A stretch of 64,000 nt of DNA from Sporosarcina trichiuri (GCF_030406775.1 NZ_CP129119.1:2387501-2451500); one strand, 5' to 3'; positions 49,859 to 59,574 are shown, counted from the stretch's first letter. The notes: generated by a model not told the origin, from the letters alone. Numbers and translations: made by a program.

Positions 49859-50839
49859 ATGAAGACACTGATCACGAATGCATGGATTCTCACGATGAAC
49901 GAACAGATGGAGGAGTACCGGCATGGCTATGTGCTGGCGGAGGAACAGATCCTCGCCATCGGGCCGATGGAGGACCTGCCGGCCGATGTGGCGTATGACC
50001 GCCATCTCGATGCGCGCGGGGCGATCCTCATGCCCGGGATGGTGAATACGCACACCCACATCGGAATGATCCCGTTCCGGTCGCTCGGGGATGACTGTCC
50101 GGACCGGCTGCGGCGGTTTTTGTTCCCGCTGGAGAATGAGTGCATGGACAGTGCGCTTGCAGCGGCGAGCGGCAAGTATGCCATTGCGGAAATGCAGCTC
50201 GCCGGGGTGACGGCGTTTTTCGATATGTATTATTTCGAGGAGGCGCTGGCGCAGGCAGCAGAAGAGATGAACGCGCGGGCGTTACTGGCGGAAACGGTGA
50301 TCGATTCGGTGACGGTGGACGTGCCGGAACCGCTCGGCGGTCTTGCGTATGCGGAACGGTTCATGCCGAAGTGGGATAAGCACGGTCGGATCCGGGCCAC
50401 GGTCGCGCCGCATGCGCCGTATACGAATACCGTCGAATCGCTGCAGCGGGCGGATCGGCTGTCGGCGGACCATGGTGTGCCGTGGACGATGCATGTCAGC
50501 GAAATGGATTTCGAGGTGGAGCAGTTCCGGCAGCAGCATGGCCAGACGCCTGTGGAGTTCCTGGAGGCGATCGGCTCCCTCGAAATCGGCAAGCAGGCGG
50601 ACCTCGTACTGATCGAGACGGAGTCGGTCAACATGTTCCCGATATTCGATCCGTATTCGGCGCTCGTCTACTCGGCGAACGCCGGCAATGTCCGGGATGT
50701 GTTCATCGGCGGCCAGCAGGTCATTGCGGACAAGAAGCCGGTCGGCCGGGACATCCCTGCCCTGCGTGAGGACCTGGCCGCCGCTATGCGGGAGAGCGGG
50801 TTTGAACGGAAGGCGATGGCGGCCATGCCGGAAAAATGA
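49859..50839 (+). CDS. Amidohydrolase (MtaD/SAH-deaminase-like), internally deleted
   Basis: This 326-residue protein resembles deaminases of S-adenosylhomocysteine or methylthioadenosine but is about 110 residues short. It keeps the first metal ligands H65 and H67 (NTHTHIG) and H212 (MHVSE). Near residue 239 it jumps from FLEAIG to SLEIGKQADLVLI, a C-terminal family segment. The missing part would carry the later histidine and the catalytic aspartate. The frame is kept, so it looks like an in-frame deletion and the protein is probably inactive. The start is ATG behind GGAAAGGCGG. Confidence 0.85.
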   Translation: MKTLITNAWILTMNEQMEEYRHGYVLAEEQILAIGPMEDLPADVAYDRHLDARGAILMPGMVNTHTHIGMIPFRSLGDDCPDRLRRFLFPLENECMDSALAAASGKYAIAEMQLAGVTAFFDMYYFEEALAQAAEEMNARALLAETVIDSVTVDVPEPLGGLAYAERFMPKWDKHGRIRATVAPHAPYTNTVESLQRADRLSADHGVPWTMHVSEMDFEVEQFRQQHGQTPVEFLEAIGSLEIGKQADLVLIETESVNMFPIFDPYSALVYSANAGNVRDVFIGGQQVIADKKPVGRDIPALREDLAAAMRESGFERKAMAAMPEK

Positions 50840-50900
50840 CCGGTCTTTCCGCCTTCGGCAATCAATGATACGATGAAGGAAACACGGTGCATAGGGGGCA

Positions 50901-51533
50901 ATGGAGATGGATATCGACGGATTGGAGCGGCGGCTGGCCGCAAATGATGCTTTGTTCATCGGCGAGGAAACAGCATTCCGCGCAGCGGTGCTCATACCGC
51001 TCGTTGAGCACGAAGGAGAGTGGCACGTCGTCTTCGAAGTCCGCGCGTTTTCAATGCGTAAGCAGCCGGGGGACATCAGCTTTCCGGGCGGACGGATCGA
51101 CCCGGAGGATGCCTCGCCAATGGCGGCGGCGCTGCGGGAGACCCATGAGGAACTCGGCATTGATCCGGAAACCGTCCGGATCGCCGGCAAGCTGAGTCCG
51201 TATATCGCGTCCCCGTCGTTCGTCGTCTACCCGTTCGTCGGCATCTGCGACTACCATGAGATCGCCCATTCCTACAACCGCGCGGAAGTCGAGGAAGTGT
51301 TCGCCATCCCGCTCGACTGGCTGCTCGCACACGAACCGGTCCTTCACAAGGTGCCCGTCCAGCCGGCTCCGCTGCCGGATTTCCCGTTCGATAAGATCTA
51401 TAACGGCAAGAAATACAAACGGGCGAACCGCATGCAGGAGGAATGGTTCTTCGACTATGAGGGCTATACGGTTTGGGGACTGACTGCCCGTATCCTGAAG
51501 CATTTCATTGATATTCTGAAAGGTCGGGGGTGA
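50901..51533 (+). CDS. CoA-type Nudix pyrophosphohydrolase
   Basis: This 210-residue protein has the motif of coenzyme A pyrophosphatases just before the Nudix box: residues R48...R53...G57...FPGG (61-64). The Nudix residues RETHEELG follow (79-86). Such enzymes cut CoA or its derivatives to 4'-phosphopantetheine and 3',5'-ADP. The ATG at 50901 follows AGGGGG. It is followed with slight spacing by the toxin-antitoxin genes. Confidence 0.88.
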   Translation: MEMDIDGLERRLAANDALFIGEETAFRAAVLIPLVEHEGEWHVVFEVRAFSMRKQPGDISFPGGRIDPEDASPMAAALRETHEELGIDPETVRIAGKLSPYIASPSFVVYPFVGICDYHEIAHSYNRAEVEEVFAIPLDWLLAHEPVLHKVPVQPAPLPDFPFDKIYNGKKYKRANRMQEEWFFDYEGYTVWGLTARILKHFIDILKGRG

Positions 51534-51562
51534 CGGAGATGGGTGGAAAGGAGAGGGAGCGG

Positions 51563-51970
51563 ATGTTAGGACCAGACAATATTGAATACGTTGTGGCTCA
51601 TTTGGAAGAACGAGTGAACCCTGCCTTTGTCATTCTTTTCGGCTCTTACGCAAAAGGAACAGCGCACACAGACAGCGATCTGGATATTGCTTATTACTGT
51701 GAAAAGTTGTTATCTGGCTATGATCGTATGATGCTTGCTAATGAGTTGGCGGCCATTGCAGGATGCGATGTAGATCTCGTTAACTTACGAGATGCAAATA
51801 CAGTTCTCGCCTTCCAAATATTCTCCACGGGCATAAAGATATCTTGTCGTGATACTGATGAATTCATCAAACAGCGTGTGTTGGCCTACAAAATGTATGC
51901 AGTCTTAAATGAGCAGAGAGCAGGCATACTCGAGGCGATTAAGCAGAGAGGAAGTGTATACGGTGAATGA
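51563..51970 (+). CDS. mntA: MNT-domain nucleotidyltransferase antitoxin (MntA, type VII)
   Basis: This 135-residue minimal nucleotidyltransferase has the GSx10DxD motif (G27-S28, D39 and D41). MntA antitoxins transfer AMP units to a tyrosine of their HEPN partner and silence it. I chose the ATG at 51563, which follows AGGAGAGGGAG; a GTG at 51530 would overlap the Nudix gene. It overlaps hepT by eight bases. The pair is AT-richer than its surroundings, which fits acquisition. Confidence 0.88.
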   Translation: MLGPDNIEYVVAHLEERVNPAFVILFGSYAKGTAHTDSDLDIAYYCEKLLSGYDRMMLANELAAIAGCDVDLVNLRDANTVLAFQIFSTGIKISCRDTDEFIKQRVLAYKMYAVLNEQRAGILEAIKQRGSVYGE

Positions 51971-52358
51971 AGACATCATTTTAAATAAGGCGGCTATTAT
52001 CGAATGGTGTACTTCCCGTATTCATGAAGTTTATGAAGGCAATCCTGCAAATTTGGCGGATTACACAAAGCAGGATAGTATCGTCCTGAATATACAGCGA
52101 GCTTGTGAAGCTAGTATTGATTTGGCAATGCATATTGTCAGTGAGGACCGGTTAGGAATTCCGAAAGCCAGTCGGGAAGCTTTTGTACTTTTGCAGGATA
52201 ATGAAATTATATCTAAAGAACTTGCTCAGAATTTGATTCGGATGATCGGTTTTCGCAATAATGCTGTCCATGATTATCAGGTGATCGATAGCAATATCCT
52301 TCAATCCATCGTAGAAACCATTTGGAAGACTTCAAAGCGTTCACCAGCCATCTGCTGA
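51963..52358 (+). CDS. hepT: HEPN-domain ribonuclease toxin (HepT, type VII)
   Basis: This 131-residue HEPN protein carries the RNase motif Rx4H followed by the modified tyrosine (R98, H103, Y105 in RNNAVHDY). That is exactly the Rx4HxY arrangement of toxins AMPylated by MntA. The start is GTG at 51963, inside the end of mntA and after AGAGGAAG. The residues needed for activity are intact. Confidence 0.87.
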   Translation: MNEDIILNKAAIIEWCTSRIHEVYEGNPANLADYTKQDSIVLNIQRACEASIDLAMHIVSEDRLGIPKASREAFVLLQDNEIISKELAQNLIRMIGFRNNAVHDYQVIDSNILQSIVETIWKTSKRSPAIC

Positions 52359-52422
52359 AGCGGCTGGATGGGCAGTAAGGAATTCCTCAATATTTCATGT
52401 CTTTAGATGAGGAAGTGATTGA

Positions 52423-53160
52423 ATGAAAAAAGCAACAGGGTTCATCATCGGCATTGTGCTGCTGGCAGTCTCACTGCCTTGGGCGGGTCCGATGGCGCTC
52501 GAATATATCCATGACCAGCGGATGGACGGGAAGTACCGGTTCACTGACATTTCCGAAGGAGAACCGCCGACCCCTGCCTTGTACAAGTTCAACGGCCAGG
52601 AAATCACGATTGACGAAACGCCATTGGAGAAGCCTGAGTACATAGACCCGTGGGAGAATGAAATGTCGTTTTCCGATATAGCAGTCAAGGTGAACGGAAA
52701 AGAAATCGATCGGCTGCCGGCGTACCCCGTCCGATCGGAGCAAGAGGGCCTGAACCGCTATTTCGGAGATATTGCGTATTTCCTCGTGGAGGATAAGAAG
52801 GCGGGCGAGACTTCGTTTGTCCTGGCGCTGAAACGGACGAAAGAAACAATTTCCGCAAATGCAGAGGGAGACCATATCGGATGGGTGCCTGAAGAGGAAC
52901 TGCAGTATACCTACTACAGGGTGAGTGATGCCGGGGACGTGACGCGCACCGACTTCGGGTATGCGGATCGGGATGGCTTTGAAACGAAACTGCTGGCGAA
53001 TGGCCATCTGGCGCCGACGTCAGTCGGATATTACACCGACCTGTGGCATGCCTATCCCTCTTTCTTCTTCCCTCTGTTACATCCGCTGCTGACGATGATT
53101 GCAGGCGGTATCCTGATTGTTTTCTGCTGGCCGTTCCGGAAAAAGAGAGCAGTCCAGTAA
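52423..53160 (+). CDS. Hypothetical protein with N- and C-terminal membrane segments
   Basis: I do not recognise a family for this 245-residue protein. It has a hydrophobic N-terminal segment (about 5-22, anchor or signal), a mostly polar extracytoplasmic region with many charged residues, and a second hydrophobic segment near residues 215-236 followed by basic residues. The ATG at 52423 follows GAGGAAGTGA. It stands alone between the toxin-antitoxin pair and the marR operon. Confidence 0.7.
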   Translation: MKKATGFIIGIVLLAVSLPWAGPMALEYIHDQRMDGKYRFTDISEGEPPTPALYKFNGQEITIDETPLEKPEYIDPWENEMSFSDIAVKVNGKEIDRLPAYPVRSEQEGLNRYFGDIAYFLVEDKKAGETSFVLALKRTKETISANAEGDHIGWVPEEELQYTYYRVSDAGDVTRTDFGYADRDGFETKLLANGHLAPTSVGYYTDLWHAYPSFFFPLLHPLLTMIAGGILIVFCWPFRKKRAVQ

Positions 53161-53230
53161 GGACCGAGCCTATTTGGCACCGGTGGAGGTCCTTGCTGTC
53201 ATTCTCTGTTTACCGACTCCCTGCAATCTT

Positions 53231-53266
53231 TTTATTGTTGCAAATACAACAATAAACATGTAGACT
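53231..53266 (+). promoter_or_regulatory. Operator and promoter of the marR-paiA-paiB operon
   Basis: A perfect 10-bp inverted repeat TTTATTGTTG (53231-53240) and CAACAATAAA (53247-53256) with a 6-bp spacer is a typical MarR operator. It overlaps a -35 TTGCAA (53238-53243) that is 17 bp from TAGACT (53261-53266). The MarR protein encoded next would repress its own operon. Confidence 0.8.
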
Positions 53267-53304
53267 ATAGTACAGCAGTTCATCTGCTGGCAGAGGAGGT
53301 CCGT

Positions 53305-54305
<1,001 letters not shown>

Positions 54306-54322
54306 ATGGGAGGCGGATTGAT

Positions 54323-54934
54323 TTGTATATCCCTAAACAATATAAGGTCGAGGACTTCAGGGAGATTGAAGAATTCATCCAAAACAACTCGTTTGGTACG
54401 GTTGTGACGACCGACCAAGGCAGACCGTTGGCAACTCACCTGCCTGTTCAGATGCATAAGCGCGGGGATGACTACTATATAACCGGGCATATGGCTCATA
54501 CGAATCCTCAATGGAGGACTTTCCCGGATGAACAAGGAAGTGTTCTGGTCATGTTTCAAGGTCCCCATGCTTATATATCATCCTCCTGGTACCAGTCTGA
54601 AGAAGTGCCTACTTGGAATTATCAAGCCATCCATGTATATGGCGCAGGCCGCATACTGAGTGAGCAGGAATTGCAGGAAGATCTGATGCTTCTATTGCAA
54701 AAATACGAGCAGGGTCGCAAAAATGCTGTTTTGTGGGAGACACTCTCCTCCCAGACAAAGAAGCAGATTGCCGGAATTGTCGGCTTTGAAGTGAAAGTGC
54801 AAGATGTCCAGGCTGCTTATAAATTGAGTCAAAATAGAAGTGCAGAAGATTATCATCATATCGTTTCTAAATTACATCAAGAAAAAGACGGAAATTCAAG
54901 ATTAGTAGCAGAGGCGATGAAAGCTAGGATTTGA
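54323..54934 (+). CDS. paiB: PaiB-family FMN-binding negative regulator
   Basis: This 203-residue protein matches the PaiB family of FMN-binding split-barrel proteins, named as negative regulators of sporulation and protease genes. Family segments include MYIPKQYK, GQ/GRPLATHLP, FQGPHAYISSSWY and VPTWNYQAIHVYG. The start is TTG at 54323 behind GGGAGG. It follows paiA directly, the same order as in Bacillus. Confidence 0.92.
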   Translation: MYIPKQYKVEDFREIEEFIQNNSFGTVVTTDQGRPLATHLPVQMHKRGDDYYITGHMAHTNPQWRTFPDEQGSVLVMFQGPHAYISSSWYQSEEVPTWNYQAIHVYGAGRILSEQELQEDLMLLLQKYEQGRKNAVLWETLSSQTKKQIAGIVGFEVKVQDVQAAYKLSQNRSAEDYHHIVSKLHQEKDGNSRLVAEAMKARI

Positions 54935-55005
54935 ATCGTCCAGCTTCCCACCGGCTGATTGTCGGTGGCTCAGGACACTCTTAAATAGCAAGAAGTTTCC
55001 ATACT

Positions 55006-55039
55006 AAAAGCACCCAGCCGCTTGCGTCTGGGTGCTTTT
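55006..55039. terminator. Bidirectional terminator after paiB
   Basis: The 12-bp stem AAAAGCACCCAG/CTGGGTGCTTTT gives A and T tracts on both sides and lies between convergent genes. Confidence 0.9.
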
Positions 55040-55057
55040 GGTATGCAGCTGCTCCTC

Positions 55058-55552
55058 TTATTGCCGGCACAGCACGACGATCCGGCTTGGGGTCGTCTGC
55101 GCCGGAATGCTGCGGGTCGTGCGGCTGTAGGTGACGATGAGGTCCCGGTTCGCGAGGCTGCCGTTGAACGGCTGGCCGTTCGGCAGGAAGACCGGGGTGT
55201 CGTCGTCCAGCAGCAGCTGCAGGGAGCCGTCGCTGCTGATGAGCTGCTCGTCGAACTGTGCGACCGTTGTGAACTGACCGGGGACCTCCTTGCTCATGAC
55301 GAGCGCGCTGTACTGCGGCGGATAGATCAGGATGACCGGCGCATCGGCGTCATAGAAGCCCGTCACCGTGTCCCCCGGCATGACGACGGCCTGGTCGGTG
55401 AAATAGGTCGTCGGCGACACGGTGAAGCGGACGATCTGATCCGGCGCCTGTTCGACGGTATAAATTTTATAGCAGTCCGACTCCTGATGCTGCCCGATCG
55501 GCACGTCCTCGATATCCATGACAGTACCGGTGAACGATCCGAAATTCCCCAA
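55058..55552 (-). CDS. Conserved hypothetical protein
   Basis: This 164-residue protein has no membrane segment or signal peptide. It contains beta-rich repeats around FTGTVMDIEDVPIG and a C-terminal TYSRTTRSIPAQTTPSRIVV segment that I have seen in uncharacterised Bacillales proteins, but I cannot name a function. The ATG at 55552 follows AGGAGG. It lies downstream of ohr, separated by a terminator. Confidence 0.75.
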   Translation of the reverse strand: MGNFGSFTGTVMDIEDVPIGQHQESDCYKIYTVEQAPDQIVRFTVSPTTYFTDQAVVMPGDTVTGFYDADAPVILIYPPQYSALVMSKEVPGQFTTVAQFDEQLISSDGSLQLLLDDDTPVFLPNGQPFNGSLANRDLIVTYSRTTRSIPAQTTPSRIVVLCRQ

Positions 55553-55635
55553 AACGATTCCTCCTGTGTCTTCATCTTGACTCCTCTTACTATATGCACG
55601 GCTTGCCGATTGCGGAAGCCGCTTGCGCCGGCATG

Positions 55636-55662
55636 AAAAAAGAGCGGAAAGGGATCCGCTCT
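55636..55662 (-). terminator. ohr terminator
   Basis: On the minus strand AGAGCGGA pairs with TCCGCTCT across a short loop and runs into six T residues. Confidence 0.87.
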
Positions 55663-55669
55663 TTCGGAT

Positions 55670-56092
55670 TTATTGCGCTTCCAAAGTGACTTCGATGTTG
55701 TTCCGTGTCGCTTTCGAGTACGGGCACACTTGGTGCGCTTTTTCGACGAGCTCCTGCAGTTTGTCCTTCTCGATCCCTGTCCCTTTGACTTCGAGTTTGA
55801 CGGCCAGTTTGAACCCTTGGTCAGCTTCGTCTTTCTGCAGGCTGACATTCGCTGTCACTTCGGAGTCGAACTTGACCTTCTCTTTGCCTGCGACCAGCTG
55901 GAGTGCTCCGTCGAAGCAGGCTGCATATCCTGCAGCAAACAGCTGCTCTGGATTCGTTGAATTCTCGAGTTCTTTGGCCCGTTTCGTACCGGGCATCGCT
56001 GTGTCAAAACTGACGACATTATCGGAAGACTGGACATGCCCTTCCCGTCCGCCTTTTGCGGTCGCTGTGGATGTGAATAGTGTTTCTGCCAT
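55670..56092 (-). CDS. ohr: Organic hydroperoxide resistance protein Ohr
   Basis: Ohr is a thiol peroxidase of the OsmC fold that reduces organic hydroperoxides. The 140-residue product has the catalytic cysteine pair C59 (YAACFDGA) and C123 (VCPYSKATRNN) and the conserved NPEQLFA segment. The start is the ATG at 56092 behind GAGGAGAAG; the frame upstream adds six unlikely residues. Confidence 0.93.
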   Translation of the reverse strand: MAETLFTSTATAKGGREGHVQSSDNVVSFDTAMPGTKRAKELENSTNPEQLFAAGYAACFDGALQLVAGKEKVKFDSEVTANVSLQKDEADQGFKLAVKLEVKGTGIEKDKLQELVEKAHQVCPYSKATRNNIEVTLEAQ

Positions 56093-56179
56093 GTGATCAC
56101 TTCTCCTCATCTTATCGTTTTTTGACGCTGTCCGTTCTATACCCGCTTTGCTTCCATGTTAAGCATCGTCAATCCTTGC

Positions 56180-56185
56180 TATAAT
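56180..56185 (+). promoter_or_regulatory. Promoter -10 element of the DUF4317 gene
   Basis: A consensus TATAAT lies about 75 bp before the DUF4317 start. The region 17 bp upstream gives only a poor -35. Confidence 0.5.
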
Positions 56186-56259
56186 GAAAAAATGCGAGAA
56201 CCGCCGCTGATGTGGCGCGGCGGCTACAGTCTGTATCTAGAGAAAGCAGGGGAAATACC

Positions 56260-57459
56260 ATGAATAAGAAAGACATTGCTGCAATCCGCAAGCAATTTAA
56301 ACCGGAGGCCGATCTGCTGACGATCCAGGATATCTACAACGTCTACGTGCGCCAGGAGAGCAGTGAGATCTATCATGAAGAAAGCCAGGCGTTCGAGCTG
56401 CTCGACCGTGACCGGCAGGAACTGTTCCTGACGAGTTTCAAGAAAGTGCTCGGCGGCAAGCTTGCGATGAAGCTGTTCGAAGTCCGCTTCGCACCTGTCC
56501 AGGAAGGCCAGCGGAACCATACCCAGCAGCTGCTGTACGCTGGTCTGCATGCGGCAGACGCCGACGGTTGGCGCCGGGAGATGCAGCTGATCGCCGAGAA
56601 GATGGTAGCGGATGCGCAGCATGAGAAGGATCTCGTCATCACCTTCATCCGCGGGCAGTACTTCAAGCCGACGCAGTCGAAGGACGACCTGGAAGAGCGT
56701 GAGATGGGCGAGCGGGACGAAACGTATACGACGCCGTTCATCCTCTGCAGCCTGAACCATACCGAGCTGCCGAAGCCGTCGCTCATCTTCGACTTCACGG
56801 GCAGGGAGTTCAAGTCGAGCGAACTGGCGGACCCCGTCGTCAAACTGGCCTCACCGGTCGGCGGCTTCCTGTTCCCGTGCTTCACGGACAATGCAGCAGA
56901 CGTAAACCATATCCTGTATGCGGCCGGAAAGGTGAACAAGCCGGATTACGCCTTCATCGAAAACGTGCTCGACGGCGAGGAGATCATGACGGCGGAGGAC
57001 GACAAGGCGGTGTTCGAGGAGATCGTCAGGCAGGTCGTCGGCGACGAGGTGAATACACAGACACTGGCCGGTGTGTACGATGAACTTCATAGGATGACGA
57101 CGGTGGAAGAAGAGGATGAGGAGGCCGACTACGTGCCGGTGCTCGACTCGAAGGAGATCGAGCGTGTGCTGAAAGTGAGCGGCATCGAGGACGTCGACAC
57201 CGAGAAAGTGCGCGAGGCGTTCCAGACGATTGTCGACGATGAGGCATACGAGCTGAAAGCGAGCCACGTCGTGCCGAACTACAATACGAAATCCATCAAG
57301 ATCAGCACGAAAGTCGCCAACATCTCCATCAGCCCTCAGGACCTGAAGTATGTGAAGCAGGTCAACGTCGACGGCAAACGCTGTATTCTGATCGAGGTGG
57401 AAGAAGATACAATGATCGAAGGGTTCACGCTGCTGGAGGAAGAGCTGTTCGAGTCGTAA
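56260..57459 (+). CDS. DUF4317 family protein
   Basis: This 399-residue cytoplasmic protein matches the DUF4317 family of Firmicutes, starting MNKKDIAAIRKQFKPE. It is acidic, with a run of Glu/Asp around residue 280 and no membrane segment. No function is known. The ATG at 56260 follows AGCAGGGGAAA; the open frame starts earlier but lacks homology. It is monocistronic. Confidence 0.85.
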   Translation: MNKKDIAAIRKQFKPEADLLTIQDIYNVYVRQESSEIYHEESQAFELLDRDRQELFLTSFKKVLGGKLAMKLFEVRFAPVQEGQRNHTQQLLYAGLHAADADGWRREMQLIAEKMVADAQHEKDLVITFIRGQYFKPTQSKDDLEEREMGERDETYTTPFILCSLNHTELPKPSLIFDFTGREFKSSELADPVVKLASPVGGFLFPCFTDNAADVNHILYAAGKVNKPDYAFIENVLDGEEIMTAEDDKAVFEEIVRQVVGDEVNTQTLAGVYDELHRMTTVEEEDEEADYVPVLDSKEIERVLKVSGIEDVDTEKVREAFQTIVDDEAYELKASHVVPNYNTKSIKISTKVANISISPQDLKYVKQVNVDGKRCILIEVEEDTMIEGFTLLEEELFES

Positions 57460-57569
57460 TTCAATGAAAGTCTGCGATGCCGGTACGATTCTACAGAAAA
57501 TGCGGAGCAGAGCGGAGCCACAAGCCAGACTTTTGACTTGCTGTCTTTTCTGCGCGGCGCGTTTGTGAA

Positions 57570-57670
57570 GTTATGAGCGATGGGCGGTGGTTTATGAGCG
57601 GAAACCTGAGTTTATGATCACTTTCGCTGCTTTATGAGCGTTTTGCAAGATTTATGAGCAGCTCTCACGA
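57570..57670 (-). repeat. 20-bp-period array, locus 2 (five units)
   Basis: TTATGAGC-type cores recur at 57570, 57591, 57611, 57631 and 57651, a period of 20-21 bp, each followed by about ten variable bases. Units share the TGAGCG core that is the reverse complement of the CGCTCA core at 37321-37440. It lies in the 300-bp gap between the DUF4317 and substrate-binding genes. Confidence 0.83.
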
Positions 57671-57710
57671 TTCTCTATTTGTGCCGCTCCGGACATACGC
57701 GTGCAACCGC

Positions 57711-57755
57711 AATAAAAGCCGCCCCGCCACCTGGTTATACAGGCGGCAGGGCGGC
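57711..57755 (-). terminator. Terminator of the permease-SBP operon
   Basis: On the minus strand GCCGCCCTGCCGCC pairs with GGTGGCGGGGCGGC (few mismatches) and is followed by TTTTATT. Confidence 0.87.
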
Positions 57756-57762
57756 TTACTTT

Positions 57763-59574
57763 CTATTCCTTGCGGTAGGCTTCTAAGAACTCGTTTACTT
57801 GATTTGGATCAGCAATCAGCTCATTGCCTGTATCGACGAGCGGGCTGAGCGTGGAATATGCTTTTTTCTTATTGCCATGGTAGTAATTTAAGAACTCATC
57901 TTGGTTGATGGAGAACAAGATCGCTTTGCGCAAGTTCTCGCTGTCCGAGACGGTTCTGCCAGTTGTATTGAACTGCAAATAGGTGACGGCATTGCTGTCG
58001 CTCTTTTGCAGCAGCAGGTTATCATCTTTTTCGACGAGGTCATACTTCGTTTCGGGAACTCCGTTGAACAGGTGGATTTCTCCGTTTCGCAATGCAGACA
58101 GCGCACTGTCCGCGTCTTCGATGAACCGTACAGTGACAGCCGGGATCTTCGGTTCAAATTCACTTCCGGCACGGTATGCGGGGTTCTTGACGAAATCAGC
58201 TTGGTAATCGTTTTTCTTCACAAGGATGTAAGGCCCGCTTGCATACAGTTGGTTATTGTAACCGGCGCCTTCCGTTACTGTGCGCTGATCACCGTAAGGA
58301 ATGTCTTTGTCCACATCGAACGAAGCTACGTCATATGTGTTGATGTTTTTCACTTGCTTCTCCGATACGATGCCGGCAGATTGGTGAGCCAAGTAGTTCA
58401 GCACTTGCGGGAATGGCTCGGTTGTTGTGACTTTCACGACTTGGTAGCTGCCTTTGCTGTTGTCCGCTTTCGTTTTGTCATCGACCAGTTCTGACACTTT
58501 GGTGTCCAGTCCGTCTTCGAGAGCTGCTTGAACGGTTTCATCGCTGCCGGAAACGGTCGCTTTTTCCAGCTCACTGAGATCTGTTACGATTTCTGCATTT
58601 TTAATATGTTCATGCAGGCTGTATGTCCGGTGATCCGGAACGGAGTCTTTGTCTTTTGCGCGATTCAGCGAGAATACAACATCCTCTGCTCCGACACGTT
58701 CTCCTGTATCGACCGCTTTTCCATCTGAGACGGCTGCAAAGTTAATGTCATTGCGGAGGAGGAAGTAGTAGTCGGAATTCCCTTCTGCCATCGCAAAGTT
58801 ATAAGAAAGTGAACCGTCCGGCACCACTTTATCGTCATCTGTCAAATTGACCAGGCGTACGTACATATTCGTGTTCAGAGTATTGATGGAACCGTCGTTT
58901 CCTTTGATCGGGTCGAGCGATGTTAAGTCGCCGATCGCCTGCTGTGCCACGAGCGGTTCAGTTGCCCGTTTGGCTGTGTCATTGAAGTCGATCGTTTCCC
59001 AGGCGATTGCACGTGATTTCGCGAGGCGGACCGTGTCGGGGTTCAAGACCATCTTATTGACGCCTTGCGCCTTAAACGAGTTATAAAGCGGAGCGATATA
59101 GGCCTTTTCTGCAACAAGCCGCTGTTCCAGCTGTTTGTACGAGTTCGTGTATTCATCCACGGTTTCTGTACTTGCCTGCTCAATCAGTTCATCGGCTTTT
59201 TCATCGTCCACGAGACTGTTCGCTCCATCGGATTTGAATAACGCACGAACTGCATAGTCTGGATTCCCGGTCACTGTCGTCCAGCTGGATAGGGCGAGGT
59301 CATAGTTGCCGGCTTCCTGCTGGGCTTTGAATGTGCCGTAATCGGGCTGGATGTTCAGCTTTACGTCGAATCCATTCTTAATGAGCTGGTCGCGCACAAT
59401 GTTCAGGTCTTCCTCACCTGACCCCATTCCGAGAACCTCGATTTTCACTTTCTCTTCCGGTCCGACTTTGGTGTCGGTGTCTTTACCTTCTTTTTCCACT
59501 TCTGATTTCGTCTGCACGCACCCTGCCAGCACAAGAACGAGCAGCAATGCGAGTGATAGTAATTTCTTTCCCAT
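57763..59574 (-). CDS. Peptide-type ABC transporter substrate-binding lipoprotein, apparently circularly permuted
   Basis: This 603-residue lipoprotein has a signal peptide ending at cysteine 19 (VLAGC) and belongs to the SBP_bac_5 (OppA/DppA) family, but its parts are in unusual order. Residues about 41-190 (RDQLIKNGFDVKLNIQ, YDLALSSWTT, AYIAPLYNSF) resemble the usual C-terminal third. Residues about 205-603 begin like a normal N-terminus (DLTSLDP) and stop after LRKAILFSINQDEF, where normal proteins go on into that C-terminal third. The start is the ATG at 59574 behind GGAGGG. It is the last gene of the permease operon. Confidence 0.87.
   Translation of the reverse strand: MGKKLLSLALLLVLVLAGCVQTKSEVEKEGKDTDTKVGPEEKVKIEVLGMGSGEEDLNIVRDQLIKNGFDVKLNIQPDYGTFKAQQEAGNYDLALSSWTTVTGNPDYAVRALFKSDGANSLVDDEKADELIEQASTETVDEYTNSYKQLEQRLVAEKAYIAPLYNSFKAQGVNKMVLNPDTVRLAKSRAIAWETIDFNDTAKRATEPLVAQQAIGDLTSLDPIKGNDGSINTLNTNMYVRLVNLTDDDKVVPDGSLSYNFAMAEGNSDYYFLLRNDINFAAVSDGKAVDTGERVGAEDVVFSLNRAKDKDSVPDHRTYSLHEHIKNAEIVTDLSELEKATVSGSDETVQAALEDGLDTKVSELVDDKTKADNSKGSYQVVKVTTTEPFPQVLNYLAHQSAGIVSEKQVKNINTYDVASFDVDKDIPYGDQRTVTEGAGYNNQLYASGPYILVKKNDYQADFVKNPAYRAGSEFEPKIPAVTVRFIEDADSALSALRNGEIHLFNGVPETKYDLVEKDDNLLLQKSDSNAVTYLQFNTTGRTVSDSENLRKAILFSINQDEFLNYYHGNKKKAYSTLSPLVDTGNELIADPNQVNEFLEAYRKE

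Noticed and set aside
57570..57670. CRISPR array or coding repeat
   Set aside because: Cores of about ten bases at 20-bp period do not fit CRISPR repeats, and stop codons interrupt the frames.
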